Positions 1 through 8,647 of a stretch of DNA of 64,000 nt are shown one piece after another. Source of the DNA: Hansschlegelia plantiphila. GTDB lineage: Bacteria; Pseudomonadota; Alphaproteobacteria; Rhizobiales; Methylopilaceae. Below the pieces are notes generated by a model. It ran no database searches, had not been told where the DNA came from, and saw only the letters and a list, made by a program, of their open reading frames with translations. The DNA lies in assembly GCF_027922265.1 (NCBI RefSeq), contig NZ_BSFI01000007.1, positions 128,755 to 192,754 on the forward strand, given 5' to 3'. A program made the position numbers and the translations under genes. The first letter of the stretch is position 1, and every line of letters starts with the position of its first letter.

Positions 1-1
1 C

Positions 2-1924
2 ACGGACGACGCCGGCACAGGCTTCGTGCACACGGCGCCGGGACATGGCCGGGAGGACTTCGACCTCTGGGTCGACAGCAAGGCTGTGCTCGAGGCCCGT
101 GGAATCTCATCGAGAATTCCGTATACGGTCGACGCGGAAGGCTTCCTGACCAAGGACGCGCCAGGCTTCGAAGGCCGCTCCGTCATCACCGACAAGGGCG
201 ACAAGGGCGACGCCAACCAGGCGGTCATCCAGGCGCTGGTCGCGGCCGGCCGGCTCGTGGCGCGCGGCAAGCTGCGGCACCAGTACCCGCATTCCTGGCG
301 GTCCAAGAAGCCCGTCATCTTCCGCAACACGCCGCAGTGGTTCATCCACATGGACCAGGACATCGCAGGTCCCGCCGACACGCTGCGCTCGCGCGCGCTC
401 GCCGCGATCGACGCCACGGCGTTCCATCCGCCGCAGGGGCGCAACCGCCTGCGCGGCATGATCGAGCAGCGGCCGGACTGGGTGGTCTCGCGCCAGCGCG
501 CCTGGGGCGTGCCGATCTGCGTCTTCGTCCACAAGCTGACGGGCGAACTGCTGAGCGACCGCAGCGTGGACACGCGCATCGCCGAGGCCTTCGAGCTCGA
601 AGGCGCCGACGCCTGGTTCGCCGACGACGGCCGCCGCTTCCTCGGCAACGACTATTCGCTCGACGACTACGAGAAGGTCGGCGACATTCTCGACGTCTGG
701 TTCGATTCCGGCTCGACCCACGCCTATGTGCTCGACCGGCGGCCGGACCTCAGCCCGAAGCGCGCGGTCGACGGCGGAGAGGATTTCGTCCTCTATCTCG
801 AAGGCTCCGACCAGCACCGCGGCTGGTTCCATTCCTCGCTGCTGGAGAGCTGCGGAACGCGCGGCCGCGCGCCCTACGACGCGCTGCTGACGCACGGCTT
901 CGTGCTCGACGAGCAGGGGCGGAAGATGTCGAAGTCGCTCGGCAACGTCGTCGCGCCGCAGGACATCATCAAGCAGTCAGGCGCCGACATCCTGCGGCTC
1001 TGGGTGGTGATGGCGGACTATGAGGACGACCTGCGCATCGGCCAGGAGATCCTGAAGACCACCACCGACGCCTACCGCAAGCTGCGCAACACGCTGCGCT
1101 GGATGCTCGGCACGCTCGCCCATTTCCATGAGAGCGACGCCGTCGCCTTCGCCGAGATGCCGGAGCTCGAGCGCTACATGTTGCACCGGCTCGCCGAGGT
1201 CGATCTGGAGATCGGCGCGGCCTACGACGCGTTCGACTTCAAGCGCGGCTTCGCAGGCCTGTTCACCTTCCTCACCAACGACCTTTCGGCCTTCTACTTC
1301 GACGTCCGCAAGGACGCGCTCTATTGCGACCCGGCGTCGTCGCTGACGCGCCGGGCCTGCCTCACCGTCGTCGACCGGCTGTTCCGCACCCTCGTGACGC
1401 GGCTGGCCGCCCTTCTGCCGTTCACGGCGGAGGAGACCTGGCTGTCTCGCTTCCCCTCCGACGAGGGCTCGGTGCATCTCGAGCTGTTCGCGCTCGCCGA
1501 CCCGTCCTGGCGCGACGAGGCGCTCGCGGCGAAGTGGGAGAAGGTGCGGCGCGTCCGGCGCGTGGTGACCGGGGCGCTCGAGATCGAACGCGCCGCGAAG
1601 CGCATCGGCTCGTCGCTCGAAGCTGCGCCCCTGGTCCATGTCACGGACCCGGAGCTTCTCGGCGCGCTCGAGGGCGTCGACCTCGCCGAGGTCGCGATCA
1701 CGAGCGCGGTGCGGCTCGTCTCGGACGAGGGCCCGGACGACGCGTTCCGCTTGGCCGAGATCCCCGGCGTCGCGGTGGTCCCGGCGCGCGCCGAGGGCCG
1801 CAAATGTGCGCGCTCCTGGAAGGTGACGCCGGACGTCGGCGCCGATCCCGAGTATCCCGACATCACCCCGCGCGACGCGCAGGCGATGCGGGAATGGACG
1901 GAAGCGGCGGAGAAGGCGGCGTGA
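2..1924 (+). CDS. ileS: Isoleucyl-tRNA synthetase, C-terminal two thirds (5' end outside window)
   Basis: Charges tRNA-Ile with isoleucine in the cytoplasm. The reading frame is open from the window edge, so the N-terminus with the HIGH motif is missing. Visible parts are the end of the editing (CP1) domain with the TAPGHG segment, the WFDSGST stretch, the class I KMSKS loop (RKMSKSLGN, near base 925) and the helical anticodon-binding domain. The C-terminal tail has a single Cys (KCARSWK) where many bacterial enzymes have a four-Cys zinc site, so zinc binding there is probably lost. I recall this from other rhizobial IleRS, so it is likely lineage-typical. lspA follows after 13 bases, probably in the same transcript. 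Confidence 0.97.
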   Translation, partial: TDDAGTGFVHTAPGHGREDFDLWVDSKAVLEARGISSRIPYTVDAEGFLTKDAPGFEGRSVITDKGDKGDANQAVIQALVAAGRLVARGKLRHQYPHSWRSKKPVIFRNTPQWFIHMDQDIAGPADTLRSRALAAIDATAFHPPQGRNRLRGMIEQRPDWVVSRQRAWGVPICVFVHKLTGELLSDRSVDTRIAEAFELEGADAWFADDGRRFLGNDYSLDDYEKVGDILDVWFDSGSTHAYVLDRRPDLSPKRAVDGGEDFVLYLEGSDQHRGWFHSSLLESCGTRGRAPYDALLTHGFVLDEQGRKMSKSLGNVVAPQDIIKQSGADILRLWVVMADYEDDLRIGQEILKTTTDAYRKLRNTLRWMLGTLAHFHESDAVAFAEMPELERYMLHRLAEVDLEIGAAYDAFDFKRGFAGLFTFLTNDLSAFYFDVRKDALYCDPASSLTRRACLTVVDRLFRTLVTRLAALLPFTAEETWLSRFPSDEGSVHLELFALADPSWRDEALAAKWEKVRRVRRVVTGALEIERAAKRIGSSLEAAPLVHVTDPELLGALEGVDLAEVAITSAVRLVSDEGPDDAFRLAEIPGVAVVPARAEGRKCARSWKVTPDVGADPEYPDITPRDAQAMREWTEAAEKAA

Positions 1925-1937
1925 CCGCCCTCGCGGG

Positions 1938-2435
1938 ATGACCCCCCTGGCTCCCCCCGCCCGTCGCGCCTTCCTCGTCGCGCTGCTCGTCTTCGTCCTC
2001 GACCAGGCGATCAAGCTCTGGGCGCTGTTTCCCTTCGACCTCGCGTCGAAGGGACGCGTGCCGGTCCTGCCCGTGTTCGACCTCGTGCTGATCTGGAACA
2101 CCGGCGTCAGCTACGGCCTGCTGCAACAGGACGGCGAGGTCGGGCGCTGGGTGCTGGTCGCCGTGCATATCGTCGCGTCGGTGTTCATCGCGCTGTGGAT
2201 CCGCCGCGAGGAGCAGATGGTCTCCGCGATCGGGCTTGCGCTGATTCTCGGCGGCGCCGTCGGCAATGGCCTTGATCGCGTCGTTTATGGCGCGGTCGTC
2301 GACTACGCCCTTCTGCACTGGGGCGAGGTCACTTGGTACGTGTTCAATCTTGCGGACGCCGCGATCGTTGCGGGGGTTCTGCTGCTTCTGTATGGTGCGC
2401 TCCGCGGCCAGAGGGCTGAGCGCGAGGTAGGCTGA
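1938..2435 (+). CDS. lspA: Lipoprotein signal peptidase (signal peptidase II)
   Basis: Inner-membrane aspartyl protease that removes the signal peptide from diacylglyceryl-modified prolipoproteins. The product is 165 residues, normal for the family, with four hydrophobic segments. The conserved NTGVSYG block is at about residues 54-60. The two catalytic aspartates are visible: D122 in GLDRVVYGAVVDY and D140 in FNLAD. It starts 13 bases after ileS, the usual ileS-lspA order in proteobacteria. Confidence 0.97.
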   Translation: MTPLAPPARRAFLVALLVFVLDQAIKLWALFPFDLASKGRVPVLPVFDLVLIWNTGVSYGLLQQDGEVGRWVLVAVHIVASVFIALWIRREEQMVSAIGLALILGGAVGNGLDRVVYGAVVDYALLHWGEVTWYVFNLADAAIVAGVLLLLYGALRGQRAEREVG

Positions 2436-2481
2436 TCCGCCGCCGCTCGCCGCCGAAGCCGCCGGAAGGAGCATCAAATCC

Positions 2482-3102
2482 ATGCGCCAGATCACAGCAT
2501 GCCTCGCCTCGGCCGCGATCGCCCTCGGGGCGGCGTCCGTCGCGGGTCCGGCCCTCGCCGCCGACGACATGGGGTCGAATCCGATCACGGAGTTCTTCGA
2601 CAGCCTCGGCATGGGCGAGAAGGAAAAGCCGGACATCGACTACAAGGAGCGCGCCCCGCTCGTGCCGCCGAGCTCGAATGCGAGCCTCCCGCCGCCTCAG
2701 GCGAAGGGGCCCGGCCGTTCGGACGACGCCTGGCCGAGCGATCCGGACGCGCAGGCCCGCGCCGAGCGCAAGGCCCGCGCCAACGAACTGCCGACCGAAA
2801 CCTATAACGCGCGGATAGACCGGAACTCGCGGCTGAGCCCGGACGAGCTCCAGGGGCGGCGCACCGCCGGCGCCGGCGCCGTGACGGAGACCGGCGGCTC
2901 GACGACCTACGACAACACGATCCAGCGGATGTCGCCCGACGAACTGAAATCCCAGCGGATGAACCGGACCGCGGACGCCGCGCCCGCCGGCTCGCGGTCC
3001 CGGCTCAGCGATCCGCCCCCCGGCTATCTGGTCGGAAACGGCGTAAGCGCGCAGGTCAAGCCCGAAGCGAAGCCCTGGTACGGACGGCTGTTCGGAAACT
3101 GA
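2482..3102 (+). CDS. Secreted Pro/Ala-rich protein of unknown function (DUF3035-like context)
   Basis: 206 residues with a clear Sec signal peptide (residues 1-26, cleavage after GPALA). The mature part is polar, low in complexity and has no enzyme motif. A segment near residues 50-70 (KPDIDYKERAPLVPPSS followed by LPPP) resembles the short conserved core I remember from DUF3035 proteins, which often follow lspA in alphaproteobacteria. That assignment is inference. The SPDEL motif occurs twice (about residues 117 and 153), suggesting a small internal duplication. No lipobox Cys was found, so it is more likely periplasmic than a lipoprotein. It lies between lspA and the M16 protease pair. Confidence 0.8.
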   Translation: MRQITACLASAAIALGAASVAGPALAADDMGSNPITEFFDSLGMGEKEKPDIDYKERAPLVPPSSNASLPPPQAKGPGRSDDAWPSDPDAQARAERKARANELPTETYNARIDRNSRLSPDELQGRRTAGAGAVTETGGSTTYDNTIQRMSPDELKSQRMNRTADAAPAGSRSRLSDPPPGYLVGNGVSAQVKPEAKPWYGRLFGN

Positions 3103-3248
3103 GGCCGCGGCTTGCGCCGCGCGCGTCCAGTCACGACTTGAATGTGTAACTGGTCCGTCGGCCACCGCCGGCGGACCGTTCGCCTTAATCAGCGCCATGC
3201 GCGCCTGACGCCTTATCTCCAGGCGACGCCGGAAGGATCCAGAAGCTG

Positions 3249-4601
3249 ATGGCTGAAGCCACGCCGGCCGGCGCGCCCGGCCTGAAGCCAGCGGAGATCG
3301 TCGGGACCGGCCGCAGTGCGGGACCAGAGGTCACGACCTTCACCCTCGCCAACGGGCTGCAGGTCGTGGTCATCCCCGACAGGCGCGCGCCGGTCGTGAC
3401 CCACATGATCTGGTACAAGGTGGGCTCGGCCGACGAGTCGCGCGGGGAATCTGGCATCGCCCATTTCCTCGAGCACCTGATGTTCAAGGGCACGGAGAAG
3501 AACCCCGCCGGCGCCTTCAGCCATGCGGTGGCGGAGCTGGGCGGCCAGGAAAACGCCTTCACCTCCTACGACTACACCTCCTATTTCCAGCGCGTGGCCC
3601 GTGAGCATCTGAAGACGGTGATGGCCTTCGAGGCCGACCGCATGGAGGGGCTTCAGCTGACCGATGACGTCGTCGATCCTGAGCGCGACGTGATCCTCGA
3701 GGAGCGCCGCTCGCGGGTCGAAGGCGATCCGGGCGCGCAGCTCGGCGAGGCGGTCGCCGCCGCGCTGTTCGTGAACCATCCCTATGGCGCGCCGATCATC
3801 GGCTGGGAGCACGAGATCGAGAAGCTCGACCGGCGCCACGCGATCGCGTTCTACGATCGCTTCTACACGCCGAACAACGCGATCCTCGTCGTGGCGGGAG
3901 ACGTCGGGGCCGATGAAGTCCGAGCCCTCGCCGAGGAGACCTACGGCAAAGTCGCCCGCCGCGCCGAGACCGGCGCGAGGCTTCGGCCGCGCGAGCCCGA
4001 GCCGCGCGCGGCGCGCCGCGTCCAGCTCTCGGATCCGCGCGTCACCCAGCCGTCGATCCAGCGCAACTATCTCGCCCCGTCCTACGAGACGGCGGAGGGC
4101 GATCGCGCCTATGCGCTTGATCTGCTCTCCCAGATTATGGGCGGCGGCACGACGGCGCGGGTCTATCGCGCGCTCGTGGTCGACAAGGCGATCGCGGCCA
4201 ACGCCGGCGCCTGGTATCACGGCGACGCGTTGGACGACGGCCGCTTCGCGATCTACGCCGTGCCACGCGACGGACGGGCTCTGATCGAGCTCGAGGCTGC
4301 GATCGACGAGGAGATCGCGAAGATCGCCGCCGACGGGCCGACCGCCTCCGAACTGGAGCGGGCCAAGACGCGGCTCGTCGCCGACACGATCTACGCGCAG
4401 GACAGCCAGGCGACGCTCGCCCGCATCTACGGCGCGTCGCTCGCGACCGGCGGCACGATCGAGGACGTCCGCGAATGGCCGTCGCGCATCCGCGCGGTCA
4501 GCGCCGAGTCGGTCCGCGACGCCGCTCGCGAGGTGCTCGACAAGCGTCGCTCCGTGACGGGCGAACTGGTCGCGGCGCCCGCGGCCGCGTCGCGCCCTTA
4601 A
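3249..4601 (+). CDS. M16 family zinc metalloprotease (catalytic partner)
   Basis: Pitrilysin/insulinase-family (M16B) peptidase of 450 residues. The inverted zinc motif HxxEH is intact (HFLEH, residues 72-76), with the further glutamate ligand expected in the EERRSRVEGD region about 75 residues later. A second M16 fold half follows. The gene after it encodes a homologue without the zinc motif, so the two probably form a heterodimer in which this subunit cuts and the other shapes the chamber. No signal peptide is evident with this ATG, and a stop codon lies in frame 63 bases upstream with no other good start, so location in the cell is uncertain. Substrate unknown. Confidence 0.93.
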   Translation: MAEATPAGAPGLKPAEIVGTGRSAGPEVTTFTLANGLQVVVIPDRRAPVVTHMIWYKVGSADESRGESGIAHFLEHLMFKGTEKNPAGAFSHAVAELGGQENAFTSYDYTSYFQRVAREHLKTVMAFEADRMEGLQLTDDVVDPERDVILEERRSRVEGDPGAQLGEAVAAALFVNHPYGAPIIGWEHEIEKLDRRHAIAFYDRFYTPNNAILVVAGDVGADEVRALAEETYGKVARRAETGARLRPREPEPRAARRVQLSDPRVTQPSIQRNYLAPSYETAEGDRAYALDLLSQIMGGGTTARVYRALVVDKAIAANAGAWYHGDALDDGRFAIYAVPRDGRALIELEAAIDEEIAKIAADGPTASELERAKTRLVADTIYAQDSQATLARIYGASLATGGTIEDVREWPSRIRAVSAESVRDAAREVLDKRRSVTGELVAAPAAASRP

Positions 4602-4643
4602 AGCTCAGCGCCGGCGGCCTCGGCCGCCGCGTCGCCCCTCAGG

Positions 4644-6005
4644 ATGTTCGACGCAACCATGTCCGCAGCCCCGACGCTCGCCGCCCAGACGCCCGCCCGT
4701 GCGACCGACATCCAGCGGGTGAAGACCCCCGGCGGCGCCGAGGCCTGGCTTGTCGAGGAGAACACCGTTCCGGTGATCTCGGTCGAGATCGCGTTCCGGG
4801 GAGGCGCAGCGCAGGACCCCGAGGGCAAGGCCGGCCTCGTCAGCCTGATGACGACGCTGCTCGATGAAGGCGCAGGCGACATGCCCGCCGACGTCTTCCA
4901 GGAGACGCTTGAGGAAAAGGCGATCGAGCTGTCCTTCTCGTCGAATCGAGACGCGGTGACGGCGAGCCTGCGGACGCTGCCTGAAAATCTCGACGAGGCC
5001 TTCCGGCTGCTGACCGAGGCTCTTGCATCGCCGCGCTTCGACGAGGACGCGGTCGAGCGCATGTGCGGGCAGCTTTCCGCCCAGCTTCGGCGCGACGCGC
5101 TGGATCCCGACGATCTCGCCGGCCGCGTCTTCTTCGCCGAGGCGTTCCCGGGCCACCCCTATGGCCGCCCGACGCGAGGCGCGATCGACAGCCTCGAGTC
5201 GATCTCCCGCGCGGATCTGGTGAGCGTCCATCGCAAGGTGATCGCGCGCGACAACGTCGTGATCGGCGCGGTCGGAGCGATCCAGCCGGAGCGTCTCGCC
5301 ACGCTCGTCGATCATCTGCTGGCTGGGCTGCCAGAGACGGCGGAGCTCGTCACGGTGCCGACCGTGGCGCCCCAGGGCGTCGGCAGCACCGTCGTCGTGA
5401 CGCTCGACGTTCCCCAGAGCTCGATCGTCTTCGGACGGCCGGGACCGCTGCGCAACGACGAGAGCTTCATTCCAGCCTATGTGGTGAACCACATTCTGGG
5501 CGGCGGCTCGTTCTCGTCGCGGTTGTTCACCGAAGTCCGCGAGAAGCGCGGTCTCGCCTATTCGGTCTACAGCTACCTGTCGCCCTACGACCATTCCGGC
5601 CTGTTGCTCGGCGGCGTCGCGACGCGCAACGACAGGGCCGGGCAGTCGATCGATCTCATCCGTTCCGAAATCGTCCGGATCGCGGATGAGGGGCCGACTT
5701 CGAAGGAGCTCGAGAGCGCCAAGAAGTTCCTCATCGGCTCCTACGCTCTGCGGTTCGACACCTCGGCCAAGATCGCGAACCAGCTCGTTCAGCTGCAGCT
5801 CGACCATCTCGGCGCCGACTACATTTCGAAGCGCAACTCGATGGTTGCGGCGGTGACCGAGGCGGAGATCAGGGCGGCCGCCAAGTCGCTGTTCGGCGAG
5901 GGCGATCTGTTCGTCGTGGCGGTCGGCAAGCCGACGGGGCTGCCCGGCGCGGTCGTGCGGGCCGCGCCCGGCGCAGGCGGATCGAAGGCCGACGCGGCCG
6001 TCTGA
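4644..6005 (+). CDS. M16 family peptidase homologue, non-catalytic partner
   Basis: 453 residues with the M16 fold. Where the zinc site should be, the sequence reads GLVSLMTTLLDEG, without HxxEH, so it should not bind catalytic zinc. The C-terminal half keeps the family's glycine-rich HILGGGSFSSRLF and REKRGLAYSVYS blocks, which shape the substrate cleft. Forty-two bases separate it from the catalytic gene. Paired active/inactive M16B subunits are known in bacteria and parallel the alpha/beta mitochondrial processing peptidase. ATG at 4644 or 4659 could be the start. Confidence 0.92.
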   Translation: MFDATMSAAPTLAAQTPARATDIQRVKTPGGAEAWLVEENTVPVISVEIAFRGGAAQDPEGKAGLVSLMTTLLDEGAGDMPADVFQETLEEKAIELSFSSNRDAVTASLRTLPENLDEAFRLLTEALASPRFDEDAVERMCGQLSAQLRRDALDPDDLAGRVFFAEAFPGHPYGRPTRGAIDSLESISRADLVSVHRKVIARDNVVIGAVGAIQPERLATLVDHLLAGLPETAELVTVPTVAPQGVGSTVVVTLDVPQSSIVFGRPGPLRNDESFIPAYVVNHILGGGSFSSRLFTEVREKRGLAYSVYSYLSPYDHSGLLLGGVATRNDRAGQSIDLIRSEIVRIADEGPTSKELESAKKFLIGSYALRFDTSAKIANQLVQLQLDHLGADYISKRNSMVAAVTEAEIRAAAKSLFGEGDLFVVAVGKPTGLPGAVVRAAPGAGGSKADAAV

Positions 6006-6025
6006 GCAGGAAGCAGAGACCCTCC

Positions 6026-6250
6026 TCAGAGGAGCGGCAGATCGGGCGCTGATTTGGCCGCCAGCCGTTCCTCGATTTCTTTCCGGCCAAGGGCAGTAAT
6101 CTGCCAGCCGGTCTCTTGCGCCTTGATCATCCCCAAGGCGGCCAGCTTGGAAACCGACTGTCCGTCGACCATCAAAATTTCGTCTTTCAAAAATAACTGC
6201 TGAAGAATTTCAATATCTGACGCGCTCAATGCGTGCGGATCGCGGGACAT
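6026..6250 (-). CDS. Small putative winged-helix protein of unknown function
   Basis: 74 residues with a good ribosome binding site (GGAG eight bases before ATG). The predicted pattern is helix (SASDIEILQQLF), a short helix containing SVSKLAALGMIKAQE, then a strand-turn-strand (GWQITALGRKEIEERL). This resembles a compact winged-helix DNA-binding or partner domain. The ITALGRKEI end is reminiscent of C-terminal wings in small transcriptional regulators. Its codons are AT-richer than all neighbours. It stands alone, convergent with the M16 pair, and two dyads lie immediately upstream, which would suit autoregulation. DNA binding is inference. Confidence 0.72.
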   Translation of the reverse strand: MSRDPHALSASDIEILQQLFLKDEILMVDGQSVSKLAALGMIKAQETGWQITALGRKEIEERLAAKSAPDLPLL

Positions 6251-6253
6251 TTA

Positions 6254-6293
6254 TTTGGTCTCCAAAGAATTCCAACGTGGATTTGGAGAATTC
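6254..6293. promoter_or_regulatory. Overlapping dyads upstream of the small winged-helix gene
   Basis: A perfect dyad TTTGG-TCT-CCAAA at 6254-6266 covers the ribosome binding site of the small minus-strand gene. A second, interrupted dyad pairs GAATTCCAA (6267-6275) with TTGGAGAATTC (6283-6293). The motif TTTGGAGA therefore appears once on each strand. The whole stretch is AT-rich. It could be an operator for the adjacent putative DNA-binding protein or an RNA hairpin that hides its ribosome binding site. Confidence 0.4.
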
Positions 6294-6410
6294 GTTCCAG
6301 ATTTTGCTCGACAGAAATCTTTCGAGTCCTATGAAAGAGCGTCGCCGGATCCGGCGACGATCGAGCGTCGGCTGAAGGCTGCTGGCCGGTGGTCGCGACC
6401 GATAGGGCTG

Positions 6411-7799
6411 TCAGAACAGAACGAAGACCAGGCCCGCCAGCGCAAACCCCATCACGCTGATCAGCGTCTCCAGCACCGTCCACGTCTTCAGCGTGGTCTT
6501 CAGGTCCATGTCGAAGAACCGGCCGACCAGCCAGAAGCCGGAATCGTTGACATGGCTCGCGATCACCGATCCGGCTCCGAGCGCGACCACGATCGCGGCG
6601 CGCTCCAGTCCCTGGTAGCCCGCCGCCTCGACGGCCGGCTGGACCAGCCCCGCCGCCGTAATGAGCGCGACCGTCGCCGATCCCTGCGCGATCCGCAGCG
6701 CGGCTGCGATGACGTAGCCAGCGATGAAGATGTGAAGTCCCATCCCGTCGAGCACATGCGCAAGCGCGTCGCCGATGCCGCTCGCGCGCAGCACGCCGCC
6801 GAACATGCCGCCCGCGCCGGTGATCAGCGTGATCGCGCAGATCGGACCGAGCGAGCTATCGAGCAGCTTTTCGATCGCAGCGCGGCTCTTTCCGCGCCTC
6901 ACGCCGAGCACATAGGAGCCGACCAGCACCGCGACGAGCAGCGCGACCGGCGTCGCGCCGAGCCCGCGCGCGACCAGGAACCATCCCGCCTTGCGGTCGA
7001 CCACGCCGAGCGCCCCCAGCGTGTCGAGCCCGGTGTTCACGAAGATGATCGCCAGCGGCAGCAGCAGAAGCAGCACGACGGTCGAGGATTTCGGAGGATT
7101 CAGGTCGCGCTCGGCCATCGGGCCGCCGCTGAGCAACTCCGGCACCTTCACGTCGATGCGCTTGCCGATCCACAGGCCGAACAGATAGCTCGTGAGGTAC
7201 CAGGTCGGGATGGCGATCGCGACGCCGAGCAGGGTGACGAGGCCGATGTCGGCCTTGATCAACTCTGTCGCGGCCACCGGCCCCGGATGCGGCGGCGCGA
7301 AGACATGCATGCACGAGAATGCGCCGGCGGCTGGAATGCCGTAGCGCAGCAGCCCGCCGCCGAGCCTGCGCGCGACCGTGAAGATGATCGGCAGCATCAC
7401 CACCAGCCCGGCGTCGAAGAAGATCGGGAAGCCGAAGATCAGAGAGGCCACCCCGAGCGCGAGCGGCGCCCGTTTCTCGCCGAAGAAGCCGATCAGGTCG
7501 TCGGCGAGCGCCTGCGCGCCGCCGGACACCTCGACAAGCCTGCCGAGCATCGCGCCGAGGCCGACCAGCAGCGCGACGCTGGCGAGGGTCGTTCCGAAAC
7601 CGCTGAGCAGCGTAGGCACCACCTTTTCCGGCGCGATCCCGGCGGCGAAGGCCGTCAGCAGGCTCACCAGAACCAGCGCCAGAAAGGCGTGGATCCTGAA
7701 GCGCATGATGAGGACGAGCAGCGCGAGGATCGCGACCGCCGCGATCAGCAGCAGCGGGCCGGTGGCGAGCGCGGGGGCCGGACTGGCGGCGGCGTTCAT
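6411..7799 (-). CDS. gntP: Gluconate:H+ symporter, GntP family
   Basis: Inner-membrane permease of 462 residues, the usual GntP length, with about 12-14 hydrophobic segments across its length. Family features include the glycine-rich GAGGMFGGVLRASGIG segment near two thirds of the way in and HVNDSGFWLVGRFF near the C-terminus, the classic GntP signature. ATG at 7799 is preferred: reading further upstream gives a basic, non-membrane extension that overlaps the gluconokinase gene. It lies 52 bases after gntK on the same strand, so uptake and phosphorylation of gluconate are probably co-expressed. No GntR-type regulator gene is adjacent. Confidence 0.95.
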   Translation of the reverse strand: MNAAASPAPALATGPLLLIAAVAILALLVLIMRFRIHAFLALVLVSLLTAFAAGIAPEKVVPTLLSGFGTTLASVALLVGLGAMLGRLVEVSGGAQALADDLIGFFGEKRAPLALGVASLIFGFPIFFDAGLVVMLPIIFTVARRLGGGLLRYGIPAAGAFSCMHVFAPPHPGPVAATELIKADIGLVTLLGVAIAIPTWYLTSYLFGLWIGKRIDVKVPELLSGGPMAERDLNPPKSSTVVLLLLLPLAIIFVNTGLDTLGALGVVDRKAGWFLVARGLGATPVALLVAVLVGSYVLGVRRGKSRAAIEKLLDSSLGPICAITLITGAGGMFGGVLRASGIGDALAHVLDGMGLHIFIAGYVIAAALRIAQGSATVALITAAGLVQPAVEAAGYQGLERAAIVVALGAGSVIASHVNDSGFWLVGRFFDMDLKTTLKTWTVLETLISVMGFALAGLVFVLF

Positions 7800-7851
7800 G
7801 GGATTCGCCCTTCGTGCTCTTAAGGCGTTGCGGCGTGACCGGAACGCGCCT

Positions 7852-8430
7852 TTACGTGCGGGACGCGGTCTTCGCGACGACCGGGGATCGCGCGGCGTCG
7901 GCGATCCCGAGCGCTGCGAGCGCGTCGCGGACGATCGCCTCGGGCGGCGGCCCGACATCGACCGCGACGCCGTCCTCGTCATCCTCGAGCGGTTCGAGGG
8001 CTGCGAACTGCGAGGCGAGCAGCGAGGCCGGCATGTAGTGGCCTGTGCGACTGGCGAGCCGGGCCTCGATCAAAGCGGGCTCCGCGGCGAGCGCCAGGAA
8101 CCGGACATGCGCGACGGCCTCGCGGAGCACGTCGCGGTAGCGCCGTTTCAGCGCTGAGCAGGTGACCACCGTGTCGCGGCCGTGAAGCGCCTCGTCGCCG
8201 ATCCAGTCGCGGATCAACGCGAGCCAGGGCGCGCGGTCATCGTCGTCGAGCGGAATCCCCGCCGACATCTTCTCGATATTGGCCTTGGGATGAAATTCGT
8301 CGGCTTCGGCGAAGGTCCAGCCGAGCCGCTCGGCGAGCATTCGGGCGATGGTGGTTTTGCCGACGCCGGACGGACCCATCACGACGACGCAGACGCGGCC
8401 ATGAGCCGCTGGCTTCCCGGACTCCGCCAT
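7852..8430 (-). CDS. gntK: Gluconokinase (ATP:gluconate 6-phosphotransferase)
   Basis: Phosphorylates gluconate to 6-phosphogluconate for the Entner-Doudoroff or pentose phosphate route. 192 residues of the shikimate-kinase-like P-loop fold: Walker A GPSGVGKT (residues 19-26), then the FAEADEFHP substrate motif, CSALKRRYRDVLR and the lid region SRTGHYMP, all typical of GntK/IdnK. A strong GGAG ribosome binding site precedes ATG at 8430. gntP follows directly. The C-terminal 15 residues are extra and unconserved. Confidence 0.95.
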   Translation of the reverse strand: MAESGKPAAHGRVCVVVMGPSGVGKTTIARMLAERLGWTFAEADEFHPKANIEKMSAGIPLDDDDRAPWLALIRDWIGDEALHGRDTVVTCSALKRRYRDVLREAVAHVRFLALAAEPALIEARLASRTGHYMPASLLASQFAALEPLEDDEDGVAVDVGPPPEAIVRDALAALGIADAARSPVVAKTASRT

Positions 8431-8647
8431 TTGCGCGCTCCCTTTGCGCAGCCTTGACGGCTGCGGCGCTCTGGTCTTGGCCGCCCGGAAAGGCGGCTAA
8501 GCGCTAGGCATAACATGGCTCGGCGCGTTCCAAAGCCCGCGTTCGACGCCTGCGCTTCGCGGAAGCGCATGACGTGGGAGCGACGCCCCTCTATCCTTGG
8601 GCGACAGACCGCCGGCGACGCCCGCGGCGGCGTAGCGCGTTCGGCAG

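Noticed and set aside
8515-8647. Short plus frame before pabB
   Set aside because: No ribosome binding site or similarity; it continues out of phase through pabB.
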